Shown: positions 1 through 6,428, counted from the first letter of the stretch. The stretch: 6,428 nt of DNA from Roseibacillus sp. (GCA_002729275.1 PBTP01000031.1:11843-18270), one strand, 5' to 3'. Translations and numbers: made by a program. The notes: generated from the letters alone by a model not told the origin.

Positions 1-629
1 GCGACGTCCTGGAGCATGGGGGTCTCAACCTCAAGGAAGTCCCGTTCATGGAAGAAATTTCGGATTTCGGCCAGCATGCGGGACCGGAGCACAAAAAGTT
101 CAGCACTCTCCGGGTTCGCCATGAGGTCAAGATGCCGTTTGCGGTACTTGATCTCCCGGTCGGCAACCCCGTGCCATTTGTCAGGCATGGGCCGGAGCGA
201 TTTCGAGAGGATCTGCAGAGAGCCTACCTTAACGGTAGGTTCACCCTTTCCGGTTGTGAAGGTGACGCCCTCAATTCCGATCCAATCTCCCCGGTCGAGT
301 AATTGCCAGATTTCCCAGTCTTTCTCGGAAACGCCCTTTTTGTTCAAGTAGCCTTGGATACGGCCATGCACGTCACCAATTACGAAGAAGACCGATTTCC
401 CCATATCCCGGATAGCGAGGATTCTGCCAGCTAGTCTGACCGGCTGGTCGTCAACGAAAGTCTCCTTGAGCTTGAAAGCAGTGGTGTCGGTTTCGAAACG
501 CCTCCCGAAAGGGTCGACACCGAGTTCGCGCAGGCGAGCAAGCTTCTCCCGCCGAATGGCGATGAGTTCGGATTCCGAGGATCCTGGCTCTGGCGGGCTG
601 CCCGGTGAGTTGGATTGTTCTTCGGTCAT
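1..629 (-). CDS. lysS: Lysyl-tRNA synthetase, class II (5' part, runs off window)
   Basis: The enzyme charges tRNA-Lys with lysine using ATP, in the cytoplasm. Direct translation from the ATG at 629-627 gives 209 full codons with no stop before the window edge; a bacterial LysRS is about 500 residues, so roughly two-fifths is present. Visible landmarks: an acidic, Ser/Pro-rich leader (residues 1-20), the helix with RREKLARLRELG (26-37), an OB-fold anticodon-binding domain (about 63-145) containing GRILAIRDMGKSVFF and GRIQGYL, the highly characteristic LSKSLRPMPDKWHG (141-154), YRKRHLDLM (162-170), and the class II motif 1 region ending FLEVETPMLQ (198-207). The catalytic motifs 2 and 3 lie outside the window. 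This ATG puts the RREKL helix at about the distance from the N-terminus expected for the family. No Shine-Dalgarno sequence precedes it. It follows the DUF1501 gene by 219 bases on the same strand and probably has its own promoter. Identification is firm. Confidence 0.95.
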   Translation of the reverse strand, partial: MTEEQSNSPGSPPEPGSSESELIAIRREKLARLRELGVDPFGRRFETDTTAFKLKETFVDDQPVRLAGRILAIRDMGKSVFFVIGDVHGRIQGYLNKKGVSEKDWEIWQLLDRGDWIGIEGVTFTTGKGEPTVKVGSLQILSKSLRPMPDKWHGVADREIKYRKRHLDLMANPESAELFVLRSRMLAEIRNFFHERDFLEVETPMLQDV

Positions 630-848
630 ACAATGCTAGGGAGTCTTGAGCTTTCAAGATCGGCGCTCGATCTGGGGTCAGGGAAAGCGGCGATCTTTAT
701 TTGGATGAGAGGTGCGGGGCAGACGCGGTAGGAGGCGGGCTGAGGTTGCCAGGAGCTTCTGCCCACTGGGTTTTCCTCTCATGGGCGCAATTTTGCGAGG
801 GCGAAAAGCCGCCAGCAGGCAGAAAATGGTCTGAGAGGGTGTGAAACC
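630..848. other. Intergenic spacer between lysS and DUF1501 gene
   Basis: This non-coding gap of 219 bases lies between two minus-strand genes. It should hold the end of the DUF1501 transcript and the lysS promoter. By eye I find no stem with a T-run to call a terminator and no well-spaced -35/-10 pair. The only tidy structure is a 16-base hairpin-forming repeat next to lysS (listed separately). A 7-base inverted repeat (717-723 with 758-764, loop 34) is no better than chance for this length. Confidence 0.6.
644..659 (-). repeat. Short perfect inverted repeat in the lysS leader
   Basis: The two 6-base arms TCTTGA and TCAAGA are perfect reverse complements separated by a 4-base loop, 14 bases upstream of the lysS ATG. 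In RNA the stem would gain one G-U pair at its base. It could be a leader hairpin or an operator half-site pair. The stem is A/U-rich and short, and no specific regulator is recognised, so functional meaning is uncertain. Confidence 0.3.
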
Positions 849-2309
849 CTAGGAGACAACGTCCTTAACGACCTTGCCGTGGACATCTGTAAGGCGGAAA
901 TGCCTGCCCTGGAACTTGAAGGTAAGTTGCTCGTGGTCGATGCCCAGCAGGTGCAGGACGGTGGCCTGAAAGTCATGAACGTGAACCTTGTCGTGCACGG
1001 CGTTGAAGCCGATATCATCAGAGGCTCCATAGGTGATGCCGGGTTTGACGCCGCCTCCAGCCATCCAGGTGGTGAAGGCGTAGGGGTGGTGGTCGCGGCC
1101 CCAGCCTTTGCGGTCCTTCATGTTGCCTTGGAGGAAAGGCGTGCGGCCGAATTCACCACCCCAGATGACAAGGGTCTCATCGAGCATGCCGCGTTGTTCG
1201 AGGTCTCGGATGAGACCGGCACTGGGTTGGTCGGTGTCCTTGCACTGGGTGTAAAGCTCAGTGGTGAGAGAGCGGTGCTGGTCCCAGCCCGCGTGCATGA
1301 GTTGGATGAATTGAGTTCCCCGTTCGGCAAGGCGACGGGCGAGGAGGGCGTTACGGGCGAAGGTGCCAGATTCGTGGACGCCGGGTCCGTAGAGGTCGAG
1401 GACTTCCTGTGGTTCGTCCGAGATATCGGCGAGTTCCGGTACGCTGGTTTGCATGCGATAGGCCATTTCGTACTGCGCAATACGGGTTGCAATTTCGGGG
1501 TCGCCGTAATCCTGATGCTTCATCTCATTGAGGCGGCCGATGTCGTCGAGGAGTTCACGCCGCATGGGTTTACTCATCCCGTCGGGATTGGAGAGGTAGA
1601 GCACAGGATCGGTGGCGGGGCGAAACTTTACGCCTTGGTGGCGAGTAGGCAGGAACCCGGAGCCCCAGTAGAAGTCGTAGAAGATCTGTCCGCAGGTAGT
1701 TCCTTTGCTGACCGAGGTCATCACCACGAAAGCGGGAAGGTTGTCGTTCATGGTGCCCAGTCCATAGCTGAGCCACGCCCCCATCGTCGGTCGCCCTGGC
1801 AGCTCTGCGCCGCTCATGAAAAAAGAGATGCCTGGGGCATGGTTCACCGCATCGGTATGCATACTCTTTACGAAACAGACCTTGTCCGCTATCCCGCCGA
1901 TGTGGGGCATGAAGTCGCTGACCCATGCTCCGCTCTGGCCGTATTGCTTGAAAGGTTCAACTGGAGCCAGGAGGAGCTTGCCGTTAGCATTACCGGTCAT
2001 GGTGCTAAAGCGTTTGCCGCCGACGTAACTCTCTGGCACCGGGGTGTTGTGGAGTTCCTTGAGTTTGGGTTTGTAGTCCCAGAGGTCGCAGTGGGTGGGC
2101 GCGCCGTTTTGAAAGAGGTAAATAACGCGCTTGGCCTTAGGGGCGATTTGGCGGATGTAGTCGGGAATTTTTTCGTTGCCCTGAGGGGCGGCAGAGAGGC
2201 CCTCCTTGCCGAGGAGAGTAGAGAGGGCGGCAGTGCCGATACCGGTAGCGCTCTTTCCAAAGAAATGGCGGCGGTTGATGTTGAGCTGGTGTTGGGTAAG
2301 CGGATTCAT
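849..2309 (-). CDS. DUF1501 family protein, Tat-exported, alkaline phosphatase/sulfatase-like
   Basis: The protein has 486 residues, normal for DUF1501. The N-terminus has a twin-arginine signal: RRHFFGKS at 13-20, then a Gly/Ala-rich hydrophobic stretch to about residue 34, and a likely processing region around SAAP (39-42). The mature part starts with KAKRVIYLFQNGAPTHCDLWD (58-78), the family's first conserved block, with His73, Asp75 and Asp78 as candidate metal ligands. Later blocks are WDQH (342-345), WGGEFGRTP (383-391), GRDHHP (404-409), the AGGGVKPG stretch (417-424) and VHDFQATVLHLLGIDH (444-459). The family belongs to the alkaline phosphatase/sulfatase-like superfamily, but its substrate is not established; a hydrolytic role in the periplasm is inference. 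The ATG at 2309 is the only start that keeps the whole signal peptide. It follows the PSCyt1-DUF1549-DUF1553 gene by 49 bases on the same strand, the standard pairing for this family, so co-transcription is likely. No Shine-Dalgarno sequence is visible. Confidence 0.93.
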   Translation of the reverse strand: MNPLTQHQLNINRRHFFGKSATGIGTAALSTLLGKEGLSAAPQGNEKIPDYIRQIAPKAKRVIYLFQNGAPTHCDLWDYKPKLKELHNTPVPESYVGGKRFSTMTGNANGKLLLAPVEPFKQYGQSGAWVSDFMPHIGGIADKVCFVKSMHTDAVNHAPGISFFMSGAELPGRPTMGAWLSYGLGTMNDNLPAFVVMTSVSKGTTCGQIFYDFYWGSGFLPTRHQGVKFRPATDPVLYLSNPDGMSKPMRRELLDDIGRLNEMKHQDYGDPEIATRIAQYEMAYRMQTSVPELADISDEPQEVLDLYGPGVHESGTFARNALLARRLAERGTQFIQLMHAGWDQHRSLTTELYTQCKDTDQPSAGLIRDLEQRGMLDETLVIWGGEFGRTPFLQGNMKDRKGWGRDHHPYAFTTWMAGGGVKPGITYGASDDIGFNAVHDKVHVHDFQATVLHLLGIDHEQLTFKFQGRHFRLTDVHGKVVKDVVS

Positions 2310-2358
2310 CGGCGTTGGATCGGATAGGGCTTAGCGGTTCGTATGAGCCAAACGGGGC

Positions 2359-5300
2359 CTATTCCTTGGTGAGTGCTTCGTCTAAGTTCAGGATGCCGAG
2401 ACAAACGGTGGCGAGGGCTGCGTGCTGAGGTTCAGAGAGTTCGGACTTTCGGGGGGATTCGCCGTTCTTGAGAAAGTTGGCGGCTGCGCCGGGGTCGGAG
2501 GTGAACCGAACTTGGGCACGGTTGTATATATTCTCGAGGATCTCTTGTTCTTGTGCGCTTGGGTCGCGGGCTACTACGAGCTGGAAAGCTTGTGCGATCT
2601 GGGCGGCGGGCTTGCTGTTCTCGCCGGCTGAGGAGGCAGCTCGGTCTGCAAGGGCGCGGGCAGCTTCGACGTAGGTAGTGTCGTTAAGAGTGCTGAGGGC
2701 GTGGAGAGGCGTGTTGGTAAGGCTTATTGTTACCGAGCAGGTCTCGCGGCCAGGGTTGTCGAAGAACATGGGCGGGGCCGCGATGCGGCGCCAGAATGAG
2801 TAGATACTGCGACGATAGAGGTCGTCGCCCTTACCACGGCTGTAGCGCTTCTTGCCGAAGGTGGCTTCAGCCCAGATGCCTTCGGGTTGGTAGCTGTTAA
2901 CTGGAGCGCCGCCTTTTTTATCGACGAGGAGTCCGCTCGCAGAGAGGGCTTGATCACGAATCATCCAGGCAGGCATGCGGTAGCGGGCCCCGCGGGCGAG
3001 GAGGCGGTTAGCGGGATCGGCTTCGAGAAGTTCGGCAGAGACGCGAGAGGATTGACGATAGGTGTGGCTGTTAACCAGGATCCGAATAAGTTGCTTCACA
3101 TCCCATCCGCTTTCCTGGAATTCGACGGCAAGGTAATCAAGGAGGCGTGGGTGGATTGGCACCTCGCTTTGGACCCCGAAGTTTTCGGGTGATTTTATGA
3201 GGCCGATGCCGAAGAGCTGTTGCCAGAAACGATTGACAGTGACCCGGGCGGTAAGGGGGTTTTCCCCGTCGGTGAGCCATTGCGCGAGGCCGAGTCGGTT
3301 TTGCGGGAGGTCTTTGGAGAAGGCGGGAAGGGCGGCTGGAGTGCCGGTTCCTACTTCTTTGCCGCGCTTGTCGTAAACGCCGACATCCAGGATGTAGGTC
3401 TTCCGTTGCTTGCTCATGTCCTCCATGACCATGACCTTGGGAAGGCTTCTGCGACTGGAGTTGAGTTCGTTCTCTTTATCAGAAATCAGCTTTTTGAGTT
3501 CGTTATGACGAGGGACCGATTCGCGATGAGCAGTTGCGACGAGGTCGCTCTCGGCCTTACTGCGTTTACCAGGATCGACGGCAAGGGCATCCTGAAGGCG
3601 GCGTTCGCCGGTGGAGAGTTTGGCGTCAGTGGTGGCGCTGACGGAGAGGCGGAAACGGCCTAGGTTGTGGTTGGCGTGTTGGGAGTCGTGACGCATCGTG
3701 ATAATGATGGATGCGTGTTCGGGGACTTTGATAGGATTGTCTAAGTGGAATATCGCTTCGTGATCACGGGTGATCTGGTTGTTCTCATAGACAGCCCAAC
3801 CGGTGTCGGATTTGCCATCGTAGGTTTTGGTGATCTGGTGGTCGCCTTGTTCGTAGGAAGCGATCGCGGACTTAAACTTGGGATGGATCGGATTCCCTCC
3901 CAGCGGTTGGACCCTGATCTTGAAGTCCGTAAGGACGAAGTTACCGCTATCAGAGCGTGAAAGGTAGCCCTTGGTCATGCTCTCGTGACGGATAGCCTCG
4001 AGGCGGATGCTCGCAATGGTTTTGAGCTTGGTTTCAGTGGATAGGTTGTAGACGTCGTTGTTGGGGTTCTCGCCAGTGGCTAAAATTGATCCGTCTGCGA
4101 GGACCTCGAGCCTTTGTTTCTCAGCTTTGGCTGAGTTAATGGAGAGAGCGGACCAGTCGAGATCTGAGTTTCCGGTGCGGCGTGATTGTTCCCATGCTGG
4201 TTGTTTGGTAGTGAGGTCCTTTGCGAAGCTGGCGAAGTCCTCACGGAGGGTGGAGATTTCTTCTAGGAGAGCGGTTTCTTCGGCTTTGCGTTCGCCGGTT
4301 GCGATGGAGAGTATAGGAGGAGTGCGGGGGTCTCTGCCGCTGCCGTTGACGGGCGTCTGGTTAAAGAAGGCGGAAAGCCTGTAGTATTCTTCCTGAGTGA
4401 GGGAGTCGTATTTGTGGTCGTGACAGCGGCAGCAATTAAAGGTGAGGGCGAGCCAGACGGTCCCGGTGGTTTCCGTCATGTCCATGACGTAGTCCACGCG
4501 GTTTTCTTCGGGGATGCGTCCGCCTTCACCATTAATGGGATGGTTACGGAGGAAGCCGGTGGCAAGGCGCTGTTCCGTGGTGGCGTTGGGTAGGAGGTCA
4601 CCTGCGAGCTGCCAGATGGTAAGGTCGTCCCAGGGAATGTTTCGGTTGAACGCGTCGACGACCCAGTCCCGCCATGGCCACATGGTACGTTCGCCGTCGC
4701 CTTGATATCCGTTGGAGTCAGCGTAGCGAGCAGCGTTGAGCCAGGGCCACGCCATTCGTTCGCCGTATGAGGGATCCGCGAGGAAGCGGTCGACAAGGTT
4801 CTCGTAAGCGTCAGGAGCGTTGTCGTTGAGGAAGGCGGTGACTTCTTCGGGAGTGGGAGGGAGGCCGCGGAGATCAAGAGAGAGGCGGCGGATAAGAGTG
4901 CGTTCATCGGCAGCGGGAGATTGTTTAAGGCCGTCGCGGAGGAGACGGTGGGCGATGAAGGCATCGATCGGATTTTTAACGGTGGCGTTAGTAGGTTGGG
5001 GGATGTCGGGGCGTTGAGGAGCAATGAGAGCCCAGTGTTCTTTGTATTCCGCTCCTTCTGTGATCCACCGGCGGATAAGCTCCTTCTCCTTCTCGTTGAG
5101 TTTGAGGTGGGATTCGGGAGGAGGCATAACGTCATCCGGATCGGTGCTGGTGATCCGCTGCCAGACGAGGGACTCTTCGGGCTTGCCGGGAACGATGGCC
5201 TGGCTGCCGTCGCGTTGGGCAAAAGCCCCTTCCGGGATATCAAGGCGCAAGTCTGATTCGCGGGTGTTCTTATCGAAACCGTGGCATTTGAAGCAGCGGT

Positions 5301-5409
5301 CGGAAAGAAGAGGGCGAACATCCAGATTGAAGTCCAGAGGCTCCGCAGTGACTGGTGCCACCAGGTGCAGGGTCAGGAGAAATAGGAGTGATGGGTAGCG
5401 GGAAGACAT
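2359..5409 (-). CDS. PSCyt1-DUF1549-DUF1553 secreted haem-binding protein
   Basis: This 1016-residue exported protein is of a type nearly restricted to Planctomycetota and Verrucomicrobiota. Residues 1-22 form a Sec signal peptide (hydrophobic LLFLLTLHLV, likely cleavage after VTA). The planctomycete cytochrome C domain PSCyt1 follows, with CFKCH at 39-43 and MPPP at 95-98 (Met95 a candidate sixth haem ligand). DUF1549 (PSCyt2) spans about 147-355, from PIDAFIAHRL through LSLDLRGLPPTPEE to CCRCHDHKYD, whose CXXCH is at 326-330. A Glu/Lys-rich helical stretch (about 370-398) precedes a beta-rich insert (about 424-588), then a second charged helical stretch (about 600-650). DUF1553 (PSD1) spans about 700-975, with NRLGLAQWL, NRFWQQLFG, HPRLLDYLA and TNTPLHALSTLND. 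Function is unproven; haem attachment at two sites follows from the motifs, and a role in polysaccharide metabolism is only a common suggestion. It is the first gene of the minus-strand pair with DUF1501. The ATG at 5409 sits directly before the signal peptide and has no Shine-Dalgarno sequence. Confidence 0.95.
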   Translation of the reverse strand: MSSRYPSLLFLLTLHLVAPVTAEPLDFNLDVRPLLSDRCFKCHGFDKNTRESDLRLDIPEGAFAQRDGSQAIVPGKPEESLVWQRITSTDPDDVMPPPESHLKLNEKEKELIRRWITEGAEYKEHWALIAPQRPDIPQPTNATVKNPIDAFIAHRLLRDGLKQSPAADERTLIRRLSLDLRGLPPTPEEVTAFLNDNAPDAYENLVDRFLADPSYGERMAWPWLNAARYADSNGYQGDGERTMWPWRDWVVDAFNRNIPWDDLTIWQLAGDLLPNATTEQRLATGFLRNHPINGEGGRIPEENRVDYVMDMTETTGTVWLALTFNCCRCHDHKYDSLTQEEYYRLSAFFNQTPVNGSGRDPRTPPILSIATGERKAEETALLEEISTLREDFASFAKDLTTKQPAWEQSRRTGNSDLDWSALSINSAKAEKQRLEVLADGSILATGENPNNDVYNLSTETKLKTIASIRLEAIRHESMTKGYLSRSDSGNFVLTDFKIRVQPLGGNPIHPKFKSAIASYEQGDHQITKTYDGKSDTGWAVYENNQITRDHEAIFHLDNPIKVPEHASIIITMRHDSQHANHNLGRFRLSVSATTDAKLSTGERRLQDALAVDPGKRSKAESDLVATAHRESVPRHNELKKLISDKENELNSSRRSLPKVMVMEDMSKQRKTYILDVGVYDKRGKEVGTGTPAALPAFSKDLPQNRLGLAQWLTDGENPLTARVTVNRFWQQLFGIGLIKSPENFGVQSEVPIHPRLLDYLAVEFQESGWDVKQLIRILVNSHTYRQSSRVSAELLEADPANRLLARGARYRMPAWMIRDQALSASGLLVDKKGGAPVNSYQPEGIWAEATFGKKRYSRGKGDDLYRRSIYSFWRRIAAPPMFFDNPGRETCSVTISLTNTPLHALSTLNDTTYVEAARALADRAASSAGENSKPAAQIAQAFQLVVARDPSAQEQEILENIYNRAQVRFTSDPGAAANFLKNGESPRKSELSEPQHAALATVCLGILNLDEALTKE

Positions 5410-5544
5410 CCGACAGGGAACTAGTAGCCTAAATTTGGAAATTCCTCAATAGCACGGGTGAACCATAAAGCTGTTCAATTCATGGTTGCTGATTACGTTT
5501 TTTGATTGCTCCGGCGAGCGGGAAGGGTTTGGCATTCGGGTGCT
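5410..5544. promoter_or_regulatory. Divergent intergenic region (shared promoter region, inferred)
   Basis: These 135 bases separate two diverging starts, so promoters for both the minus-strand PSCyt1/DUF1501 pair and the plus-strand VCBS gene must lie here or inside the coding ends. The spacer is more AT-rich than the genes around it. Two small dyads are visible: AATTTGGAAATT at 5432-5443, and AACCAT at 5461-5466 with ATGGTT at 5482-5487 (15-base loop). No -35/-10 pair matches the consensus well in either direction, so I do not place individual promoters. A GGAAGGG run at 5521-5527 is too far (17 bases) from the plus-strand ATG for a normal ribosome binding site. Confidence 0.5.
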
Positions 5545-6428
5545 ATGGATCGTGTGACTATTCTGTTTTTCGTGATTTCTCTCCATTTTTCCACTGTCTC
5601 GGATGCACAGTGGCGGCGTCACATTATTGATGACTCTTCTAGCGGGGCTGACGGAGTTCGGGTTGAGGATGTCAATCGGGATGGATACCTCGACCTCACT
5701 ACGGGTTGGGAAGAGGGAGGCCTTGTGCGAGTCACGATGAATCCTGGGCCTGCGGGGGTGAGAGAGCGGTGGCCCTCGGTGACCGTGGGCAAGGTCGCCT
5801 CCCCGGAAGATGCCGTATTCGTTGATCTGGACCGGGATGGTGCAGTGGATGTCGTGAGCTGCTGCGAGGGCTCGAATCGGAGCGTTTTTATTCACTGGGC
5901 TCCGAGAGAGAGGGAGCAATATCTCGAGGCGCAGGCGTGGACCACCGCATATTTTCCTGCCACGAGGAAGAAGCAGAGCTGGATGTTTGCTTCCGCTCTT
6001 GATGTGGACGGGATGAATGGAGTGGATCTTGTGATCGGATCCAAGGGATCGGATGCTTCGGTAGGTTGGTTACAGGCCCCGAAAAACCCACGGGTGCTGA
6101 CGGATTGGAAGTTTCATCCTCTTTACGACGCAGGATGGATCATGACTATAGCTCCCCATGATCTCGACGGCGACGGAGACATGGACATCGTTCTATCGGA
6201 CCGAACGGGAAGCGCCGCTGGAGTGAAATGGCTCGAGCATCCAGGTCCGGCAGTTGCTGCGGAAGGCGGTCGCTGGAAGGAGCACGAGATTGGGTCAAAA
6301 GGGAAAGAGGTTATGTTCCTCAAGATAGCAGACCTCGATGAAGATGGTCTCGATGATGTGATTTGCACGAATCGTAATGGGCATATGGACTGGTTTCGGA
6401 GGAGATCAGGCAAAATAGTTGCTTGGGA
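5545..6428 (+). CDS. Secreted FG-GAP/VCBS-repeat protein (5' part, runs off window)
   Basis: Direct translation from the ATG at 5545 gives 294 full codons with no stop before the window edge. Residues 1-21 look like a Sec signal peptide (hydrophobic ILFFVISLHF, likely cleavage after SDA, mature start QWRRH). Five Asp-rich, calcium-loop-like motifs of the DxDxDGxxD type recur: DVNRDGYLD (42-50), DLDRDGAVD (94-102), the degenerate DVDGMNGVD (153-161), DLDGDGDMD (206-214) and DLDEDGLDD (263-271). Each is followed by a short beta strand such as DIVLSD or DVICTN. Spacing of about 50-60 residues is what beta-propeller blades of the FG-GAP/VCBS type show. The strongly conserved-looking block SPEDAVFVDLDRDG followed by VVSCCEG (86-109) suggests one specific planctomycetal/verrucomicrobial subfamily rather than a random propeller. 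Role unknown; binding of a surface or carbohydrate ligand would be inference. It is transcribed away from the PSCyt1/DUF1501 pair. The C-terminus, and any extra domain there, lies beyond the window. Confidence 0.88.
   Translation, partial: MDRVTILFFVISLHFSTVSDAQWRRHIIDDSSSGADGVRVEDVNRDGYLDLTTGWEEGGLVRVTMNPGPAGVRERWPSVTVGKVASPEDAVFVDLDRDGAVDVVSCCEGSNRSVFIHWAPREREQYLEAQAWTTAYFPATRKKQSWMFASALDVDGMNGVDLVIGSKGSDASVGWLQAPKNPRVLTDWKFHPLYDAGWIMTIAPHDLDGDGDMDIVLSDRTGSAAGVKWLEHPGPAVAAEGGRWKEHEIGSKGKEVMFLKIADLDEDGLDDVICTNRNGHMDWFRRRSGKIVAW

Noticed and set aside
16..351. Plus-strand open frame of 111 codons at the left edge
   Set aside because: It is antisense to the unmistakable lysS coding sequence.
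627..657. Possible -35 TTGAAA and -10 ATTGTA (17-base spacing) at the lysS start
   Set aside because: The -10 element would overlap the start codon, placing transcription inside the gene, and the match to consensus is weak.
717..764. Inverted repeat GGGCAGA/TCTGCCC with a 34-base loop as a terminator for the DUF1501 gene
   Set aside because: The loop is long, no T-run follows on the minus strand, and a 7-base pair of arms is expected by chance in a spacer of this size.
786..797. Palindrome CGCAATTTTGCG as an operator or terminator
   Set aside because: It has only five-base arms with a 2-base loop and no T-tract; there is nothing to tie it to a function.
879..2327. Open reading frame of 482 codons on the plus strand, antisense to almost the whole DUF1501 gene
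   Set aside because: It is the mirror of a clearly recognised gene. Its translation has no recognisable domain motifs, signal peptide or ribosome binding site, and long antisense frames arise easily from the codon bias of GC-rich genes.
3220..3663. Plus-strand open frame of 147 codons inside the PSCyt1-DUF1549-DUF1553 gene
   Set aside because: It lies antisense to the conserved DUF1553 start and the charged linker; no family resemblance was seen, so it is treated as a shadow. The same goes for the other internal plus-strand frames in this gene.
4476..5321. Minus-strand open frame of 281 codons overlapping the big gene in another frame
   Set aside because: The Ser/Pro/Thr-rich composition is typical of an off-frame reading, and the other frame encodes the conserved PSCyt1 and DUF1549 motifs.
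5446..5919. Minus-strand open frame of 157 codons antisense to the VCBS gene start
   Set aside because: The plus strand here encodes a signal peptide and clear calcium-loop repeats; the antisense translation is low-complexity and has no recognisable motif.

Overview
The window looks like chromosomal DNA from a bacterium of the Planctomycetes-Verrucomicrobia-Chlamydiae superphylum. The evidence is a gene pair that is largely diagnostic of Planctomycetota and Verrucomicrobiota: a large secreted protein with PSCyt1, DUF1549 (PSCyt2) and DUF1553 (PSD1) domains, followed by a Tat-exported DUF1501 protein. I lean towards Verrucomicrobiota, but the sequence alone does not settle this. No tRNA, rRNA, insertion sequence, CRISPR array or phage gene was seen.

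Layout. Four protein genes fill almost the whole window. On the minus strand, read from high to low coordinates, are the PSCyt1-DUF1549-DUF1553 gene (5409 to 2359), the DUF1501 gene (2309 to 849, after a 49-base gap) and the 5' two-fifths or so of lysS, lysyl-tRNA synthetase (629 to the window edge, after a 219-base gap). On the plus strand, divergent from the big gene across a 135-base spacer, is the 5' part of a secreted FG-GAP/VCBS-repeat protein (5545 to the window edge). Neither edge gene is visible as a complete stop-to-stop ORF because both run out of the window; both were read by direct translation.

How the genes may work together. The PSCyt1-DUF1549-DUF1553 protein carries a Sec signal peptide, two CXXCH haem-attachment motifs and an inserted beta-rich segment. 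The DUF1501 protein belongs to the alkaline phosphatase/sulfatase-like superfamily and carries a twin-arginine signal. Pairs like this are present in many paralogous copies in planctomycetal and verrucomicrobial genomes and are often suspected, without firm biochemistry, of acting on complex polysaccharides in the periplasm. The divergent VCBS protein is predicted to be exported and to fold as a calcium-binding beta-propeller, so three consecutive genes encode exported proteins. lysS is a housekeeping gene and probably only a neighbour.

None of the four starts has a recognisable Shine-Dalgarno sequence at normal spacing, and no convincing sigma-70 promoter or intrinsic terminator could be picked out by eye.
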